A DNA stretch of 64,000 bases from Betaproteobacteria bacterium (GTDB lineage Bacteria; Pseudomonadota; Gammaproteobacteria; Burkholderiales; Burkholderiaceae_C), in assembly GCA_016716535.1 (NCBI GenBank), contig JADJWD010000005.1, forward strand, positions 248,001 through 312,000, in the 5' to 3' direction. The translations under genes and the position numbers were made by a program. Of the stretch, positions 50,903 to 60,810 are shown piece after piece. The notes below the pieces were generated by a model. The model ran no database searches. It was not told the origin of the DNA and worked only from the letters and a program-made list of their open reading frames with translations. How positions within the stretch are numbered: position 1 is the first letter of the stretch; each line of letters begins with the position of its first letter.

Positions 50903-51682
50903 TCAAGAGGAGAACTGCCGCAGCCAGCCGAGGCCGGCTTCGGTGGTGGTCGCGGGCTTGTATTCGGCGCCGAGCCAGCCCGAATAGCCGATGCGGTCGA
51001 TGTGCGCGAAGAGGAAGGCGAAGTTCAACTCGCCGGTCCCCGGCTCGTTGCGGCCCGGGTTGTCGGCGAACTGGATGTGGCCGATCTTCGCCAGGTGCTG
51101 CTGCATCGTCGCGGCGAGTTCGCCTTCGTAGCGCTGGGCGTGGTAGATGTCGTACTGCACCGCCACGTTGGGCAGGCCTACTTCGGCGACCACTTCCAGC
51201 GCCTTGGCCGTGCGGTTGAGCCAGAAGCCGGGCACGTCGAAGTTGTTGATCGGCTCCATCAGCACCCTCAGGCCGGCCTTGGCGCACTGCTCGGCGGCGT
51301 AGCGCACGTTGTCGACGAAGGTGCGGCGCGTGGTCGCCTCGTCGACGCCGGCGCCGGGCTTGCCGGCGAGGCAATTGAGCTGCGGCACGCCGAGCGCCGC
51401 GGCGTACTCGATCGCCTTGGCCACGCCGGCGCGGAACTCGGCCTGGCGATGCGGGTTGCAGGCGAGGCCGCGGTCGCCGGCCGCCCAGTCGCCGGCCGGG
51501 AAGTTGTGCAGCACCATCGCCAGCCCGTTGGCCGCCAGCCGCTCCTGGATCGCCGCGGCGCTGGCTTCGTAGGGGAACTGCATCTCCACGGCGCGAAAGC
51601 CCGCCCGAGCGGCGCGCTCGAAGCGCTCGAGCAGCGGCGCTTCGGTGAAGAGCATCGAGAGGTTGGCGGCGAAGCGGGGCAT
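50903..51682 (-). CDS. hyi: Hydroxypyruvate isomerase
   Basis: 259 residues from ATG 51682. TIM-barrel AP-endonuclease-2 fold: RFAANLSMLFTEAPLLERFE, VEMQFPYEASAAAI, LHNFPAGDWAAGDRGLACNP, EPINNFDVPGFWLN and VQYDIYHAQRYEGELA with HIQFADNPGRNEPGTGELNF. It interconverts hydroxypyruvate and tartronate semialdehyde. It usually follows gcl directly; here gcl is about 10 kb away on the same strand, with other genes between. Confidence 0.95.
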   Translation of the reverse strand: MPRFAANLSMLFTEAPLLERFERAARAGFRAVEMQFPYEASAAAIQERLAANGLAMVLHNFPAGDWAAGDRGLACNPHRQAEFRAGVAKAIEYAAALGVPQLNCLAGKPGAGVDEATTRRTFVDNVRYAAEQCAKAGLRVLMEPINNFDVPGFWLNRTAKALEVVAEVGLPNVAVQYDIYHAQRYEGELAATMQQHLAKIGHIQFADNPGRNEPGTGELNFAFLFAHIDRIGYSGWLGAEYKPATTTEAGLGWLRQFSS

Positions 51683-51726
51683 GGCGGCGGGTCTGCGTGC
51701 GGGTTGGGCCTCGAGGTTCTCGAGGT

Positions 51727-53373
51727 CTACGCGGTGGGCAGCTTGTGCCCCTTGAACTGGTCGCGCAGCTTGTTCTTCTGCATCTTTCCCGTGGCGCCCA
51801 GTGGAATCGCGTCGACGAACACCACGTCGTCGGGCGTCCACCATTTGGCGATCCGGCCCTCGTAGAAGGCCAGCAGTTCCTCGCGCGTGAGGCTGGCGCC
51901 GGGCTTCTTCACCACCACGAGCAACGGCCGCTCGTCCCACTTCGGGTGCGGCGCGGCGATGCAGGCGGCCATCGCCACGGCCGGGTGCGCCATGGCGATG
52001 TTCTCGAGGTCGATCGAGCCGATCCATTCGCCGCCGGACTTGATGACGTCCTTGCTGCGGTCGGTGATCTGCATGTAGCCGTCGGCGTCGATCCTGGCCA
52101 CGTCGCCGGTGGGAAACCAGCCGTCGCGCAGGGGGTCGCCGCCTTCGCCCTTGAAGTAGCTCTGCATGATCCACGGGCCGCGCACGAGCAGGTCGCCCGA
52201 AGCCTCGCTGCCGAAGGGCAGCTCGGCGCCGTTGTCGTCGACGACCTTCATGTCCACGCCGTAGATCGCGCGCCCCTGCTTGGCCATGACGGCGAGGCGC
52301 TCCTCCTCGGACATCGCGGCATGCTTGCCCTTGAACGAGCACACGGTTCCGAGCGGGCTCATCTCGGTCATGCCCCAGGCGTGCAGCACGTGCACGCCGT
52401 ACTTCTCGGCGAAGGCGCGGATCATCGCCGGCGGGCAGGCCGAGCCGCCGATGACGGTGCGCTTCATCGTCGAGAAGCGCAGGCCGTTCGCTTCCACGTG
52501 CGCGAGCAGGCCCTGCCACACGGTGGGCACGCCGGCCGAGAGCGTGACGCCTTCGCTCTCGAAGAGTTCGTACAGGCTCTTGCCGTCCAGCCCCGCGCCC
52601 GGGTACACGAGCTTGGCGCCGACCATGCAGCCCACGTACGGCAGGCTCCAGGCGTTGACGTGGAACATCGGCACCACCGGCAGGATGGTGTCGGCGGCGC
52701 TGCAGTTCAGCGCGTCGGGCATCGCGGCGGCGTAGGCGTGCAGCACCGTGCTGCGGTGGCTGTACAGCACGCCCTTGGGGTTGCCGGTGGTGCCGCTCGT
52801 GTAGCACAGCGAGCTGGCGGTGTTCTCGTCGAACGTGGGCCAGGTGTACCGGTCGTCCTCGGCCGCGACGAGGTCCTCGTAGACGAGCAGGTTGGGGATC
52901 TTCGCCGCGGTGTCGGCGGGCACGCTCTTGTCGAAGTGGGCGCGGTCGGTCATCGCCACCCAGTGCCGCACGGTCTTCGTGCGCGAAGCGACGGCCGCCA
53001 CCAGGGGCAGGAAGGTCAGATCGAAGAACAGCACCTGGTCCTCGGCGTGGTCGGCGATGTAGACGACCTGGTCGGGGTGCAGGCGCGGGTTCAGCGTGTG
53101 CAGCACCGCGCCCGAGCCGCTGACGGCGTAGTACAGCTCCATGTGCCGGTAGCCGTTCCATGCCAGCGTGGCGACGCGGTCGCTGCGCTTCACTCCCAGC
53201 CGCGCCAGCGCCTTGGCCATGCGGCGCGAGCGCGCGGCCAGTTCGCGGTAGGTGGTGCGGTGGATGTCGCCCTCGACCCGCCGCGAGACGATCTCGCGTT
53301 CGCCGTGGTGGCGTTCGGCGTGCACGAGGAGCGAGGAGATCAGCAGCGGCAGCTGCATCATCTGGCCGTTCAT
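51727..53373 (-). CDS. Acyl-CoA synthetase, AMP-binding superfamily (long/medium-chain type)
   Basis: 548 residues from ATG 53373 after AAGGAAG. The adenylation signatures are intact: LCYTSGTTGNPKGVLYSHRS (P-loop), WGMTEMSPLGTV, GDLLVRGPWIMQSYF, GWFPTGDVARIDADGY and ITDRSKDVIKSGGEWIGSID, with the C-terminal Lys in PLGATGKMQKNKLRDQF. It activates a carboxylic acid as CoA thioester via an acyl-AMP. The substrate is unknown; it is co-directional with hyi 44 bases downstream but has no obvious role in the glyoxylate pathway. Confidence 0.93.
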   Translation of the reverse strand: MNGQMMQLPLLISSLLVHAERHHGEREIVSRRVEGDIHRTTYRELAARSRRMAKALARLGVKRSDRVATLAWNGYRHMELYYAVSGSGAVLHTLNPRLHPDQVVYIADHAEDQVLFFDLTFLPLVAAVASRTKTVRHWVAMTDRAHFDKSVPADTAAKIPNLLVYEDLVAAEDDRYTWPTFDENTASSLCYTSGTTGNPKGVLYSHRSTVLHAYAAAMPDALNCSAADTILPVVPMFHVNAWSLPYVGCMVGAKLVYPGAGLDGKSLYELFESEGVTLSAGVPTVWQGLLAHVEANGLRFSTMKRTVIGGSACPPAMIRAFAEKYGVHVLHAWGMTEMSPLGTVCSFKGKHAAMSEEERLAVMAKQGRAIYGVDMKVVDDNGAELPFGSEASGDLLVRGPWIMQSYFKGEGGDPLRDGWFPTGDVARIDADGYMQITDRSKDVIKSGGEWIGSIDLENIAMAHPAVAMAACIAAPHPKWDERPLLVVVKKPGASLTREELLAFYEGRIAKWWTPDDVVFVDAIPLGATGKMQKNKLRDQFKGHKLPTA

Positions 53374-53455
53374 GGTCTTCCTTCGAGGACTGCGGGGCCG
53401 GCAACCGTGCCGGCCCGTCGAACGGGGATTCTGCGCCGCGCCGCCGGCATCGGAA

Positions 53456-54942
53456 TCAGGACCCGACCCAGGCCCCGTGGAAGCCGAAGGGCACCACGCA
53501 GGGCAGCTCGACCGCGGCGCGCTCTTGCAGCGTCGCGGCGTCGAGCACGCGCACCACCGAGCCGGCGTCGTCGTCGGCCAGCGTGTGCACGAGCAGCACG
53601 CCGTCGTCCTCGGCGCTCGCGCCCGGCCGCGGCACGAACAGCGGCTCGAGCGCCACCGCGCCTTCGAACACGTGCTCGGAGAGGCGGCCGCTGGCGTGGT
53701 CGAACTTCACCGTGCGGTCGAAGAAGGCGCCGCCTTCGGCCGGGTCGGCGGCGCTGGCCGCCCAGACGTGGCGCACCGGCCCGGCGAGCGCCCGGCGCGT
53801 GTTCACCTGCGGCAGCTCGAAGCGGCCGGGCAGCGTCTCCTCGCGCGCCGCCGACTGGCCGGCAGCGAGCACGAAGCGCACGTGGCGGGCGCGCGTCGCC
53901 GCCGCCGGCACGCCGGCGCGCAGCCGCTCGATGCCCAGCTCCTCGACCACCGGCGCGGCGTCCACGCACAGGTCGAGGACGATGTCGTTGCCCTGCTCGT
54001 AGGCCTGCACGGCGTGGAAGGCGAACAGCGCCGGCGCTTCCCAGCTGCGCACGCTGCCGTCGGCCAGGTCCACCGCGTGCAGCCGCGAACCCTGCTCCGG
54101 CAGCCAGTCGAAGTGCCTGGCGTACGACTCGCCGGCGAACAGGAAGCGCAGCGGATGCGCGCGCCAGGCGCATTCCCAGATCACCGCATGCCGGGCGCCG
54201 AGCGCGAAGGCGTGCAGGTAGCCCGGCCGCTCGCAGCCGATGCTCGCCTTGACGCGCCGCTCGCCGCTGCGGTCGGCGCTGACGAGCAGGTACTCGCAGC
54301 GGCGGCCGAAGCGGATGCCGACGTTCCACCAGCGCCCTTGCGCGTCGAGCGCCGGGTGGGCGGCCATCAGCGGCAGCTTCAGCTTGTCGGCCCAGCGCAG
54401 CTCGCCCTGCGTGGCCAGGGTGCGGGGTCGAAGCGGGTGACGCGGTCGGACTCGGTGAGCGCCAGCCACTGCCCGTCGCACTGCGACAGCACGACGCAGC
54501 CGTTGTCGGTGCGGCGCGGGTTGAAAACGTGCACGAGGCGCGACAGCAGGCCGCCCGCCACCGGCGTGTCGTAGCCGCCGAGCTCCGGGCGGCCGCGCTG
54601 GCGGCTCAGGCGCGCGTCCTCGGTGTCGAGGAAGCGGCTGGCATAGCGGACGCCCGCGTCGGTGAAGTGCACGCGGTGCAGCAACGCCAGGCCGTCGAAC
54701 CAGTGCGCATACGACTTGCCCGGCAGGTCCCAGATCGCCGGGCCGTTGAGCAGCAGGCTGCCGCCGCGCAGCCACTCGGGCAGGCGGCCATGCACGACGG
54801 CGTCCACCGGCGGCTCGGTCGCCTGCGTCCGGGTGACGAAGCCGCGCCGGCGGCCGCCGCCGGGGGTGGCTGGCCCCGCGGCACCGGCAGCGGGCCGGGC
54901 AGCGGCCGGCAGCGGGGGAACGGTCTGGACGGCGTCGGCCAT
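53456..54942 (-). pseudogene. Carotenoid oxygenase family gene, broken by a one-base frameshift
   Basis: Start ATG 54942 (MADAVQTVPP) with AGGAG six bases before it. The first frame gives WLRGGSLLLNGPAIWDLPGK, SYAHWFDGLALLHRVHF and VTRFDPA and then runs off; the second frame picks up TLATQGELRWADKLKLPLMA, AHPALDAQGRWWNVGIRFG and RLHAVDLADGS to GFHGAWVGS. One base is missing near 54421 (between TTCGACCCCGC and ACCCTGG on the coding strand). Restored, it would be about 495 residues, a normal RPE65-family length. The family cleaves carotenoids or stilbenes with Fe(II) bound by four His. It is either a recent mutation or a sequencing error. Confidence 0.85.
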
Positions 54943-55030
54943 GGTCATCTCCTCGCAGCAGCGGCGTGCGTGCCGGGGTTACGGAGGAGGGTGCGTTCCG
55001 GATGCGGCGGTATCGCGGCCGCCGCGCCGC

Positions 55031-56503
55031 TCAATGCGCCTCGGCCGTCTTCGCCGCCTCGACGGCGCCGACGGTGTCGCCGCGGGTGCCGTTGAAGAAC
55101 ATGTTCAGCACCACCGCCGCCACCGCGGTGAGCAGGATGCCGCTTTCGAGCAGCGGGTGCAGGCTGTGCGCCATCTGCTGCGTCCAGCGCGGCGCCACCA
55201 GCGGGATGAGGCCGAAGCCGATCGACAGCGCCACGATGTACAGGTTGTGGCGGTTGTTCTTGAAGTCGACGGTGGAGAGGATGCGGATGCCCGTAGCCGC
55301 GACCATGCCGAACATCACCAGCCCCGCGCCGCCGAGCACGAACTGCGGGATCGCCTCGACGAAGGCGGCCATCTTCGGCAGCAGCCCCAGCACGATCATG
55401 ATGATGCCGCCGGCCACGCAGACCCAGCGGCTCCTGACGCCGGTGACGCCGACCAGCCCGACGTTCTGGCTGAAGCTGGTGTACGGGAAGGTGTTGAAGA
55501 TGCCGCCGATGAGCGTGCCCACGCCGTCGGTGCGCAGGCCGGCGGCGAGTTCCGCCTGGCCGATCTTCTTGCCGGTGATGTCCGACAGCGCCAGGAACAT
55601 GCCCGTCGATTCGATCATCACGACGATCATCACCAGCGTCATCGTCAGGATCATCACGATGTCGAAGGTGGGCATGCCGAAGGCGAACGGCGTGACGAAG
55701 TCGAACCAGTGCGCCTTGGCCACCTTGTCGAAGCTCATCTTGCCCATCGCCGCGGCGACGACGCAGCCGGCGACGATCCCCAGCAGCACCGAGATGTTGG
55801 CGATGAAGCCCTTCATGGTCTTCACCAGCAGCAGGATGAACACCAGCACCGCCGCCGCGATGGCCATGTTGTCCAGCGCGCCGTAGCCCGGGTTGTCGAC
55901 CATCGGGATCGGGCCGATCTGCACCGGCGCCGAGGCCGCCGCCGCGGTCGCCTTGGCCTTGTCGACCATCTCGACGAGCTTGGCCGTGTCCACCCGCTGC
56001 GCCAGCGGGGCCGGGCCGCCCATCGCCCAGCCGACGCCCACGCGCATCAGGCTGATGCCGATGATGGCGATGATGGTGCCGGTGACCACCGGCGGGAAGA
56101 AGCGCAGCATCTTGCTCACCAGCGGCGCGATGACGATGCTGATGAGGCCCGCGCCGATGATGGCGCCGAAGATGGCGCGCGCGCCGTCGACGCCGGGCAT
56201 GGCGTTGGCGAAGGCGACCATCGGCCCCACGGCGGCGAAGGTGACGCCCATCATCACCGGCAGCCGGATGCCGAACCAGCGCGTGACCCCGAAGCTCTGG
56301 ATCAGCGTGACGAGGCCGCAGCAGAAGAGGTCGGCGCTGATCAGCAGCGCCACCTGCTCCGGCGAGAGCTTGAGCGCGCGGCCGACGATCAGCGGCACGG
56401 CCACGGCGCCGGCATACATCACCAGCACGTGTTGAAGGCCCAGCGCGGCCAGGCGGCCGCTGGGCAGGCGTTCGTCGACGGGGTGGACGGCGGGGGTGGA
56501 CAT
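55031..56503 (-). CDS. NCS2 family xanthine/urate:cation symporter
   Basis: 490 residues from ATG 56503, about 12-14 membrane segments. NCS2 signatures: GLQHVLVMYAGAVAVPLIVG, the ESTGMFLALSDITGKK helix with its conserved Glu, LIGGIFNTFPYTSFSQNVGL and VSRW-like TGVRSRWVC; the purine-type subfamily motif FSQNVGL is exact. It should import xanthine or urate. With uraH and gcl further right it fits purine breakdown. Two palindromic motifs upstream may control it. Confidence 0.92.
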   Translation of the reverse strand: MSTPAVHPVDERLPSGRLAALGLQHVLVMYAGAVAVPLIVGRALKLSPEQVALLISADLFCCGLVTLIQSFGVTRWFGIRLPVMMGVTFAAVGPMVAFANAMPGVDGARAIFGAIIGAGLISIVIAPLVSKMLRFFPPVVTGTIIAIIGISLMRVGVGWAMGGPAPLAQRVDTAKLVEMVDKAKATAAAASAPVQIGPIPMVDNPGYGALDNMAIAAAVLVFILLLVKTMKGFIANISVLLGIVAGCVVAAAMGKMSFDKVAKAHWFDFVTPFAFGMPTFDIVMILTMTLVMIVVMIESTGMFLALSDITGKKIGQAELAAGLRTDGVGTLIGGIFNTFPYTSFSQNVGLVGVTGVRSRWVCVAGGIIMIVLGLLPKMAAFVEAIPQFVLGGAGLVMFGMVAATGIRILSTVDFKNNRHNLYIVALSIGFGLIPLVAPRWTQQMAHSLHPLLESGILLTAVAAVVLNMFFNGTRGDTVGAVEAAKTAEAH

Positions 56504-56579
56504 CGCGCTCGGCTCCTCATCCTGCGCAGGCTTCGGGGGCGGGGCTGGCGAGGGTACGCGGGCCCCGGCAATCTGTGCT

Positions 56580-56611
56580 CACAACTGTATACAGCGCAGT
56601 GCGCAGTTGTG
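56580..56611. promoter_or_regulatory. Candidate operator between the purine permease and the HlyD gene
   Basis: CACAACTG (56580-56587) and CAGTTGTG (56604-56611) form a perfect 8-bp inverted repeat with a 16-base spacer. Inside it, CTGTATACAG (56585-56594) is a 10-bp palindrome. It lies in the 295-base divergent gap between the NCS2 permease and the exporter. Nothing else recognisable is in this gap. TGTATACA-type palindromes are often bound by GntR-family regulators. Confidence 0.45.
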
Positions 56612-56798
56612 GCCCGGGGAAACCCTCGGCGGCGCCGGGTCTCCGGCAGGCGCCCGCCGCGGCCCGGCCGGCGCAGCGGCGAGGCCCCCGCCCTTGATCG
56701 CGTTCAAGGCCGGCCGGAGGCGACCTGGGGCAGCATCGACCGATCGATGCAGAAGGAGGAACGTCGGCGCGAGCGCGTTTCGGTCGACGTGGGATGGG

Positions 56799-57983
56799 AT
56801 GAAAGCGCCAGTGGCCTTCAGGAAGCGCGGCAGGATCGTGGCCGTTGCCGTGCTCGCCGGTGCGCTGGCCGCGGCCGCCGGCGCGGCTTGGTGGCGCTTC
56901 GGGCGCGCCGTGCCGGTGGCGGTGGTCGAGGCGGCGCAGGGCCGGGTGATGCTGCGCGTGCTCGGGCCGGCGACGCTGCAGGCCCGCGTGCCCGTGACGC
57001 TGGCCGCGCGCATCACCGCCACCGTCAAGGAAGTGCGCGTCGACGTCGGCGACGTCGTGCGGCGCGGCCAGGTGGTGGCGCTGCTCGATGACCGCGACCT
57101 CGCCGCCCGGCGCGGCGTCGTCGGCGGGCAGCAGGTGGCGCTGGCGCGCAACATCAGCGCCGCGGCGGCCTCGGTGGCCAAGGCGCAGGCCGATCTCGAG
57201 CTGGCGCGCAGCCGGCAGCAGCGCGACGCCGAGCTGCTGCGCACCGGCTTCGTCTCGCAGGCCGTGCTCGATGCCTCCAACGCCGCGCTGCAGGCGGCGT
57301 CGGCCGGCCTGGACAACGCACGCGCCGCGCACGCGGCGCGCGAGGCCGAGGGGCAAGCGCTCACGCAGGAGGGGCGCTACGCCGACACCGTGCTGTCGTT
57401 CACCCGCCTGGCCGCGCCGATGGACGGCGTCGTCATCGCCCGCCAGGCCGAGGTCGGCGCCACGGTTGTGCCGGGCAGCGCGCTGCTGCGTCTGGTGGAC
57501 CCCGCGACGCTGTGGATGGCGATGCGCGTCGACGAGTCGGTGGTCGGCCGCGTGCAGGTGGGCCAGCCGGCGGCAATCCGCATGCGCACCGGCGAGACGC
57601 TGGCCGGCAAGGTGGCGCGCATCGCGCGCCAGTCCGACGCCGCGACGCGCGAGCTCGAGGTGCATGTCGCCTTCGACACGCCGCCCGAGCGCTTCGCGAT
57701 CGACCAGGAGGCGGAGATCGCCATCGCCACCGGCCAGGCCGCGGGTGTCGTGGTGCCGTTGGCGGCGCTGACGCGCGACCGCCAGGGCCGCCCCGGCGTG
57801 CTCGTGGTGGCCGCGGGGCGCACGGAGTTCCGCCCGGTGCGCCCCGGCGCGAGCGAAGGCGAGCGCGTGCTGGTGGCCGGCACGCTTGCCGCCGGCGAGC
57901 GGGTCGTCGCGCGCGCCGAGGGCGTGATGGCCGGCATGCGCGTGCAGCCGGTGTCGGCCGCGGCGTCCGCCGCCAGCCGCTGA
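56799..57983 (+). CDS. HlyD-family periplasmic adaptor of an ABC exporter
   Basis: 394 residues from ATG 56799. A short cytoplasmic start, one membrane anchor (IVAVAVLAGALAAAAGAAWW), a biotinyl-lipoyl half (ITATVKEVRVDVGDVVRRGQ), an alpha-helical coil around residues 115-195, the second lipoyl half (LAAPMDGVVIARQAEVGATV), and a beta-barrel (VGQPAAIRMRTGETLAGKVA). It is a MacA/DevB-like adaptor linking the inner-membrane ABC complex to an outer channel. The permease gene follows 25 bases later. The substrate is unknown. Confidence 0.9.
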   Translation: MKAPVAFRKRGRIVAVAVLAGALAAAAGAAWWRFGRAVPVAVVEAAQGRVMLRVLGPATLQARVPVTLAARITATVKEVRVDVGDVVRRGQVVALLDDRDLAARRGVVGGQQVALARNISAAAASVAKAQADLELARSRQQRDAELLRTGFVSQAVLDASNAALQAASAGLDNARAAHAAREAEGQALTQEGRYADTVLSFTRLAAPMDGVVIARQAEVGATVVPGSALLRLVDPATLWMAMRVDESVVGRVQVGQPAAIRMRTGETLAGKVARIARQSDAATRELEVHVAFDTPPERFAIDQEAEIAIATGQAAGVVVPLAALTRDRQGRPGVLVVAAGRTEFRPVRPGASEGERVLVAGTLAAGERVVARAEGVMAGMRVQPVSAAASAASR

Positions 57984-58008
57984 GCCTCGCCCGACGCCGG
58001 GGGCCGCG

Positions 58009-59203
58009 ATGGATCTCGCGCTGAAGGACATCCGCCGGCACCTCGGCAAGTTCGTCGCCACCATCGTCGGCGTGGCGATGCTGCTGGCGATCGTGCTCGT
58101 CATGAACGGCATCTACCAGGGGCAACATCGCCGACGGCGTGTGGCTGATCGAGAACACCCGCACCGACCTGTGGGTGGTCGAGCGCGGCCGCGGCGGGCC
58201 GTTCAACGAGAGCTCGCGCCTGCCGCTGGACAGCGCCAAGAGCGTCGCCGCGACACCCGGCGTCGCGCAGGCGAGCCCGCTCGTCATCTATGCCGCGCAG
58301 CGCGAGATCGCCGGCCGCAGCCAGCAGTTCACGATCATCGGCTACGACGTCTTCGGCGGCCTCGGCGGCCCCGGCGGCCTCGTGCGTGGCCGGGCGATCG
58401 AGGCGCCGCACTTCGAGCTGGTGGCCGACCGCAAGCTCGGGCTGGCGCCCGGCGACAAGGTGGCGCTGGGCACGCGCGAGTTCACGGTGGTCGGCGTCAC
58501 GCAAGGCGCCGTCGACTCCGGCGGCAGCCCGCTCGTCTACCTGTCGCTGCCCGACGCCCAGGAGGTGCAGTTCCAGCAGGACAACCGCGCCGTCGTCGCC
58601 GCGCGCGCCGCCAACCTGAAGCGGCTGGAGCGCGCCGGCTACACGGCCGATCAGGCCGCGCGGGTGCTGCCGCTGCTGTCGACCCCGGGCGACACCGTCA
58701 ACGCCGTGCTCGTGCGGCTGGCCCCGGGCGCCGAGGCCGCGCGCGTGGCGCAGCACATCGGCGACTGGCTCTACTTCAACGTCTACACCAGCGACGAGGA
58801 ACGCGCCCTGATGCTGGAGGGCCGGCTGGCCCGCATGTCGGCGGTACTGGGGTTGTTCCGCGCCCTGCTGATCATCGTCTCGATCGTCATCATCGCGCTC
58901 ATCGTCTACGTGCTGACGATCGAGAAGATCCGCTCGATCGCGACGCTGAAGCTGATCGGCGCGTCGAACTGGGTCATCGTGCGGCTGATCATGGAGCAGT
59001 CGATGGCGCTGACGCTGGCCAGCTTCGCCGTCGCCTACGCACTGCGCGAGCTGATCGCGCCCGGGTTCCCGCGCACGCTGGCGTTCCTGCCGCGCGAGAC
59101 GGCGGTCACCTTCGCCGTCATGCTGGCCGGCGGCGTGGTGGCCAGCGGCATGGCGGTGTGGCACGCGCTGCGCACGCCGCCGCAACTGGCGCTGGGGGCT
59201 GAG
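58009..59203 (+). pseudogene. ABC exporter permease (DevC/FtsX type), frameshifted near the N-terminus
   Basis: Start ATG 58009 (MDLALKDIRRHLGKFVATIV) reads through the first membrane helix to NGIYQG, then leaves frame. The rest, NIADGVWLIENTRTDLWVVE onward, continues in another frame, with a periplasmic domain and a C-terminal FtsX domain (LLIIVSIVIIALIVYVLTIE, IRSIATLKLIGASNWVIVR). One extra G in the run 58119-58122 accounts for the shift. Its last codons run directly in frame into the ATPase gene with no stop, depending on a second G run at 59193-59197. A sequencing error in these runs is as likely as a real lesion. Confidence 0.8.
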
Positions 59204-59914
59204 ATGACCGCCGTCGTGCAGGTCGAGGGCGTCTCGAAGACCTTCGGCACCGGCGAGCTCGCCGTGCAGGCGCTCAAGCCCTGCTCGTTCGCCGTGCAGC
59301 CGGGCGAGCTGGCGGCGCTGCTGGGCCCCAGCGGCTCGGGCAAGAGCACGCTGCTGCTGTCGATCAGCCTGATCCTCGAGCCCACCGCCGGCCGCATCGT
59401 CATCGCCGGCCAGGAGGTCTACAACAACGGCTGGACCGGCGTCGACGACCGCGCCTTCCGGCGCCGGCACATCGGCTTCATCTTCCAGCAGCACAACCTG
59501 ATCCCGTTCCTGACCGCGATCGAGAACGTCGCGCTCGTGCTGCGGCTGAACGGCACCGGCGCGCGCGAGGCGACGCGGCGCGCGCGCGACCTGCTCGGCT
59601 ACCTCGAGATCGCGCACCGCGCCGACTCGCTGCCGGCCAACCTCTCCGGCGGTGAGCAGCAGCGCGTCGCCATCGGCCGCGCGCTGGCCAACGAGCCGCC
59701 GCTGATCCTCGCCGACGAGCCGACGGCAGCGCTCGATACCGAGCGCGGCACGAAGGTGATGGCCCTGCTGCAACGGATCGCGCGCGAGCGCCGCTCGGCG
59801 GTGATCACGGTGACGCACGACCACCGCATGATCGAGGGCTTCGACACCGTCTACCACCTCGTGGACGGCGTGCTCACGAAAGGACCGCAGGACGTCGCGT
59901 TGGCCGCGCATTGA
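59204..59914 (+). CDS. ABC exporter ATPase (MacB/DevA/LolD type)
   Basis: 236 residues from ATG 59204 (MTAVVQVEGVSKTFGTGELA). Walker A LLGPSGSGKSTLL, Q-loop GFIFQQHNLIPFLTAIENVA, signature LSGGEQQRVAIGRALANEPP, Walker B LILADEPTAALDTERG and the His switch VTHDHRM. As sequenced, it has no stop codon between it and the permease, so permease and ATPase could be one polypeptide; in this family they are usually separate. Third gene of the HlyD-permease-ATPase unit. Confidence 0.93.
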   Translation: MTAVVQVEGVSKTFGTGELAVQALKPCSFAVQPGELAALLGPSGSGKSTLLLSISLILEPTAGRIVIAGQEVYNNGWTGVDDRAFRRRHIGFIFQQHNLIPFLTAIENVALVLRLNGTGAREATRRARDLLGYLEIAHRADSLPANLSGGEQQRVAIGRALANEPPLILADEPTAALDTERGTKVMALLQRIARERRSAVITVTHDHRMIEGFDTVYHLVDGVLTKGPQDVALAAH

Positions 59915-60004
59915 CGGAAGCTTCGCCGCGGCAGCAGGGCAGGCGGCCCGTGGCGAACCGATCGCGGTGGATCGGCGGCGAAGCCTGCACCCGGCTCGCG
60001 CCCC

Positions 60005-60238
60005 TCACTGCGCCGGCAGCCCTGCCTCTCGCAGCGTGTGCAGCAACTGCTCGAGCTGCCCGATGCAGGCCGGGTCGAAGGAATGGGTCACGGTCGCGCG
60101 GATCGCTTCCAGGCTGCAGAAGGCCGGGTGCCGGCGCAGCGTGGCCACCCAGTCGTGCGCCTGCTCCACCGCGCCCAGCCGCCACGCGGCGACCGCGGCC
60201 GCCACGTACACCTGCGCATAGGAGGGGTTGCCGGGCAT
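60005..60238 (-). pseudogene. Remnant of a TPR-containing protein C-terminus
   Basis: 77 codons on the minus strand ending at 60005. GNPSYAQVYVAAAVAAWRLG looks like a tetratricopeptide helix pair and QLEQLLHTLREAGLPAQ like the extreme C-terminus of a TPR protein. Upstream the reading frame runs into the oppositely oriented Bug fragment, so only the tail of the gene remains. The parent family cannot be named. The 90 bases between the ATPase stop and this remnant show nothing. Confidence 0.45.
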
Positions 60239-60810
60239 CGTGCTGGCGCAAGTGCAGCAGGCGCAGCAGCCGCCGCAGCCTGCCCAGGGCGCCTACCCCG
60301 GCAGCCGGTCCGCCTGGTGGTGCCGTTTGCCGCCGGCACGGCGCCCGATGCGCTGGCCCGCCTGCTCGCCCCCGGCACTGACCGAATCCCTGGCGGCCAA
60401 CGTCGTGGTGGAGAACGTGCCCGGCGCCGGCGGCACCATCGGCGTGGACCGCATGGCCAAGGCCGTGCCGGACGGCTACACGCTCGTGCTTTCGGGCGAC
60501 GCCGCGCTCGTGCTCACCGGCGGTGCCTACGGCGTCAAGGCGCCCTACGAGACGCTGCGCGACCTGGCGCCCATCGCGCAACTCATCATCACGCCCAACG
60601 TGCTGGTGGTTTCCAACGACGTGCCGGCGCGCAGCGTGGCCGAACTGGTGGCGCTGGTGCGCAGCCCGCCGGGGCGCTTCAGCTTCGCTTCGGGGGGCAT
60701 CGGCTTCTCCACTCACCGCGCCGGCGAGTCGATGAACAGCATGGCGGGCCTGGACATGGTTCACGTGCCCAACCCCGGCCCCCTGGCCCGGCGTGATCGC
60801 CGGGCGTGCC
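60228..60810 (+). pseudogene. Degenerate Bug-family binding-protein fragment
   Basis: Recognisable pieces are QPVRLVVPFAAGTAPDALAR in one frame, then ALTESLAANVVVENVPGAGG and TIGVDRMAKAVPDGYTLVLS in another, then FSFASGGIGFSTHRAGESMN, GLDMVHVPN, and a final VIAGRA in a third frame. At least three small indels are needed (near 60300, near 60370 at a C run, and near 60785). The signal peptide and the C-terminal half of the protein are missing. It is joined on the right to an unrelated VOC fragment. Confidence 0.75.

Noticed and set aside
58119..58122. Programmed ribosomal frameshift in the permease
   Set aside because: The site is a plain G run with no slippery heptamer or stimulatory structure that I can see, and similar indels cluster nearby. 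Mutation or sequencing error is simpler.
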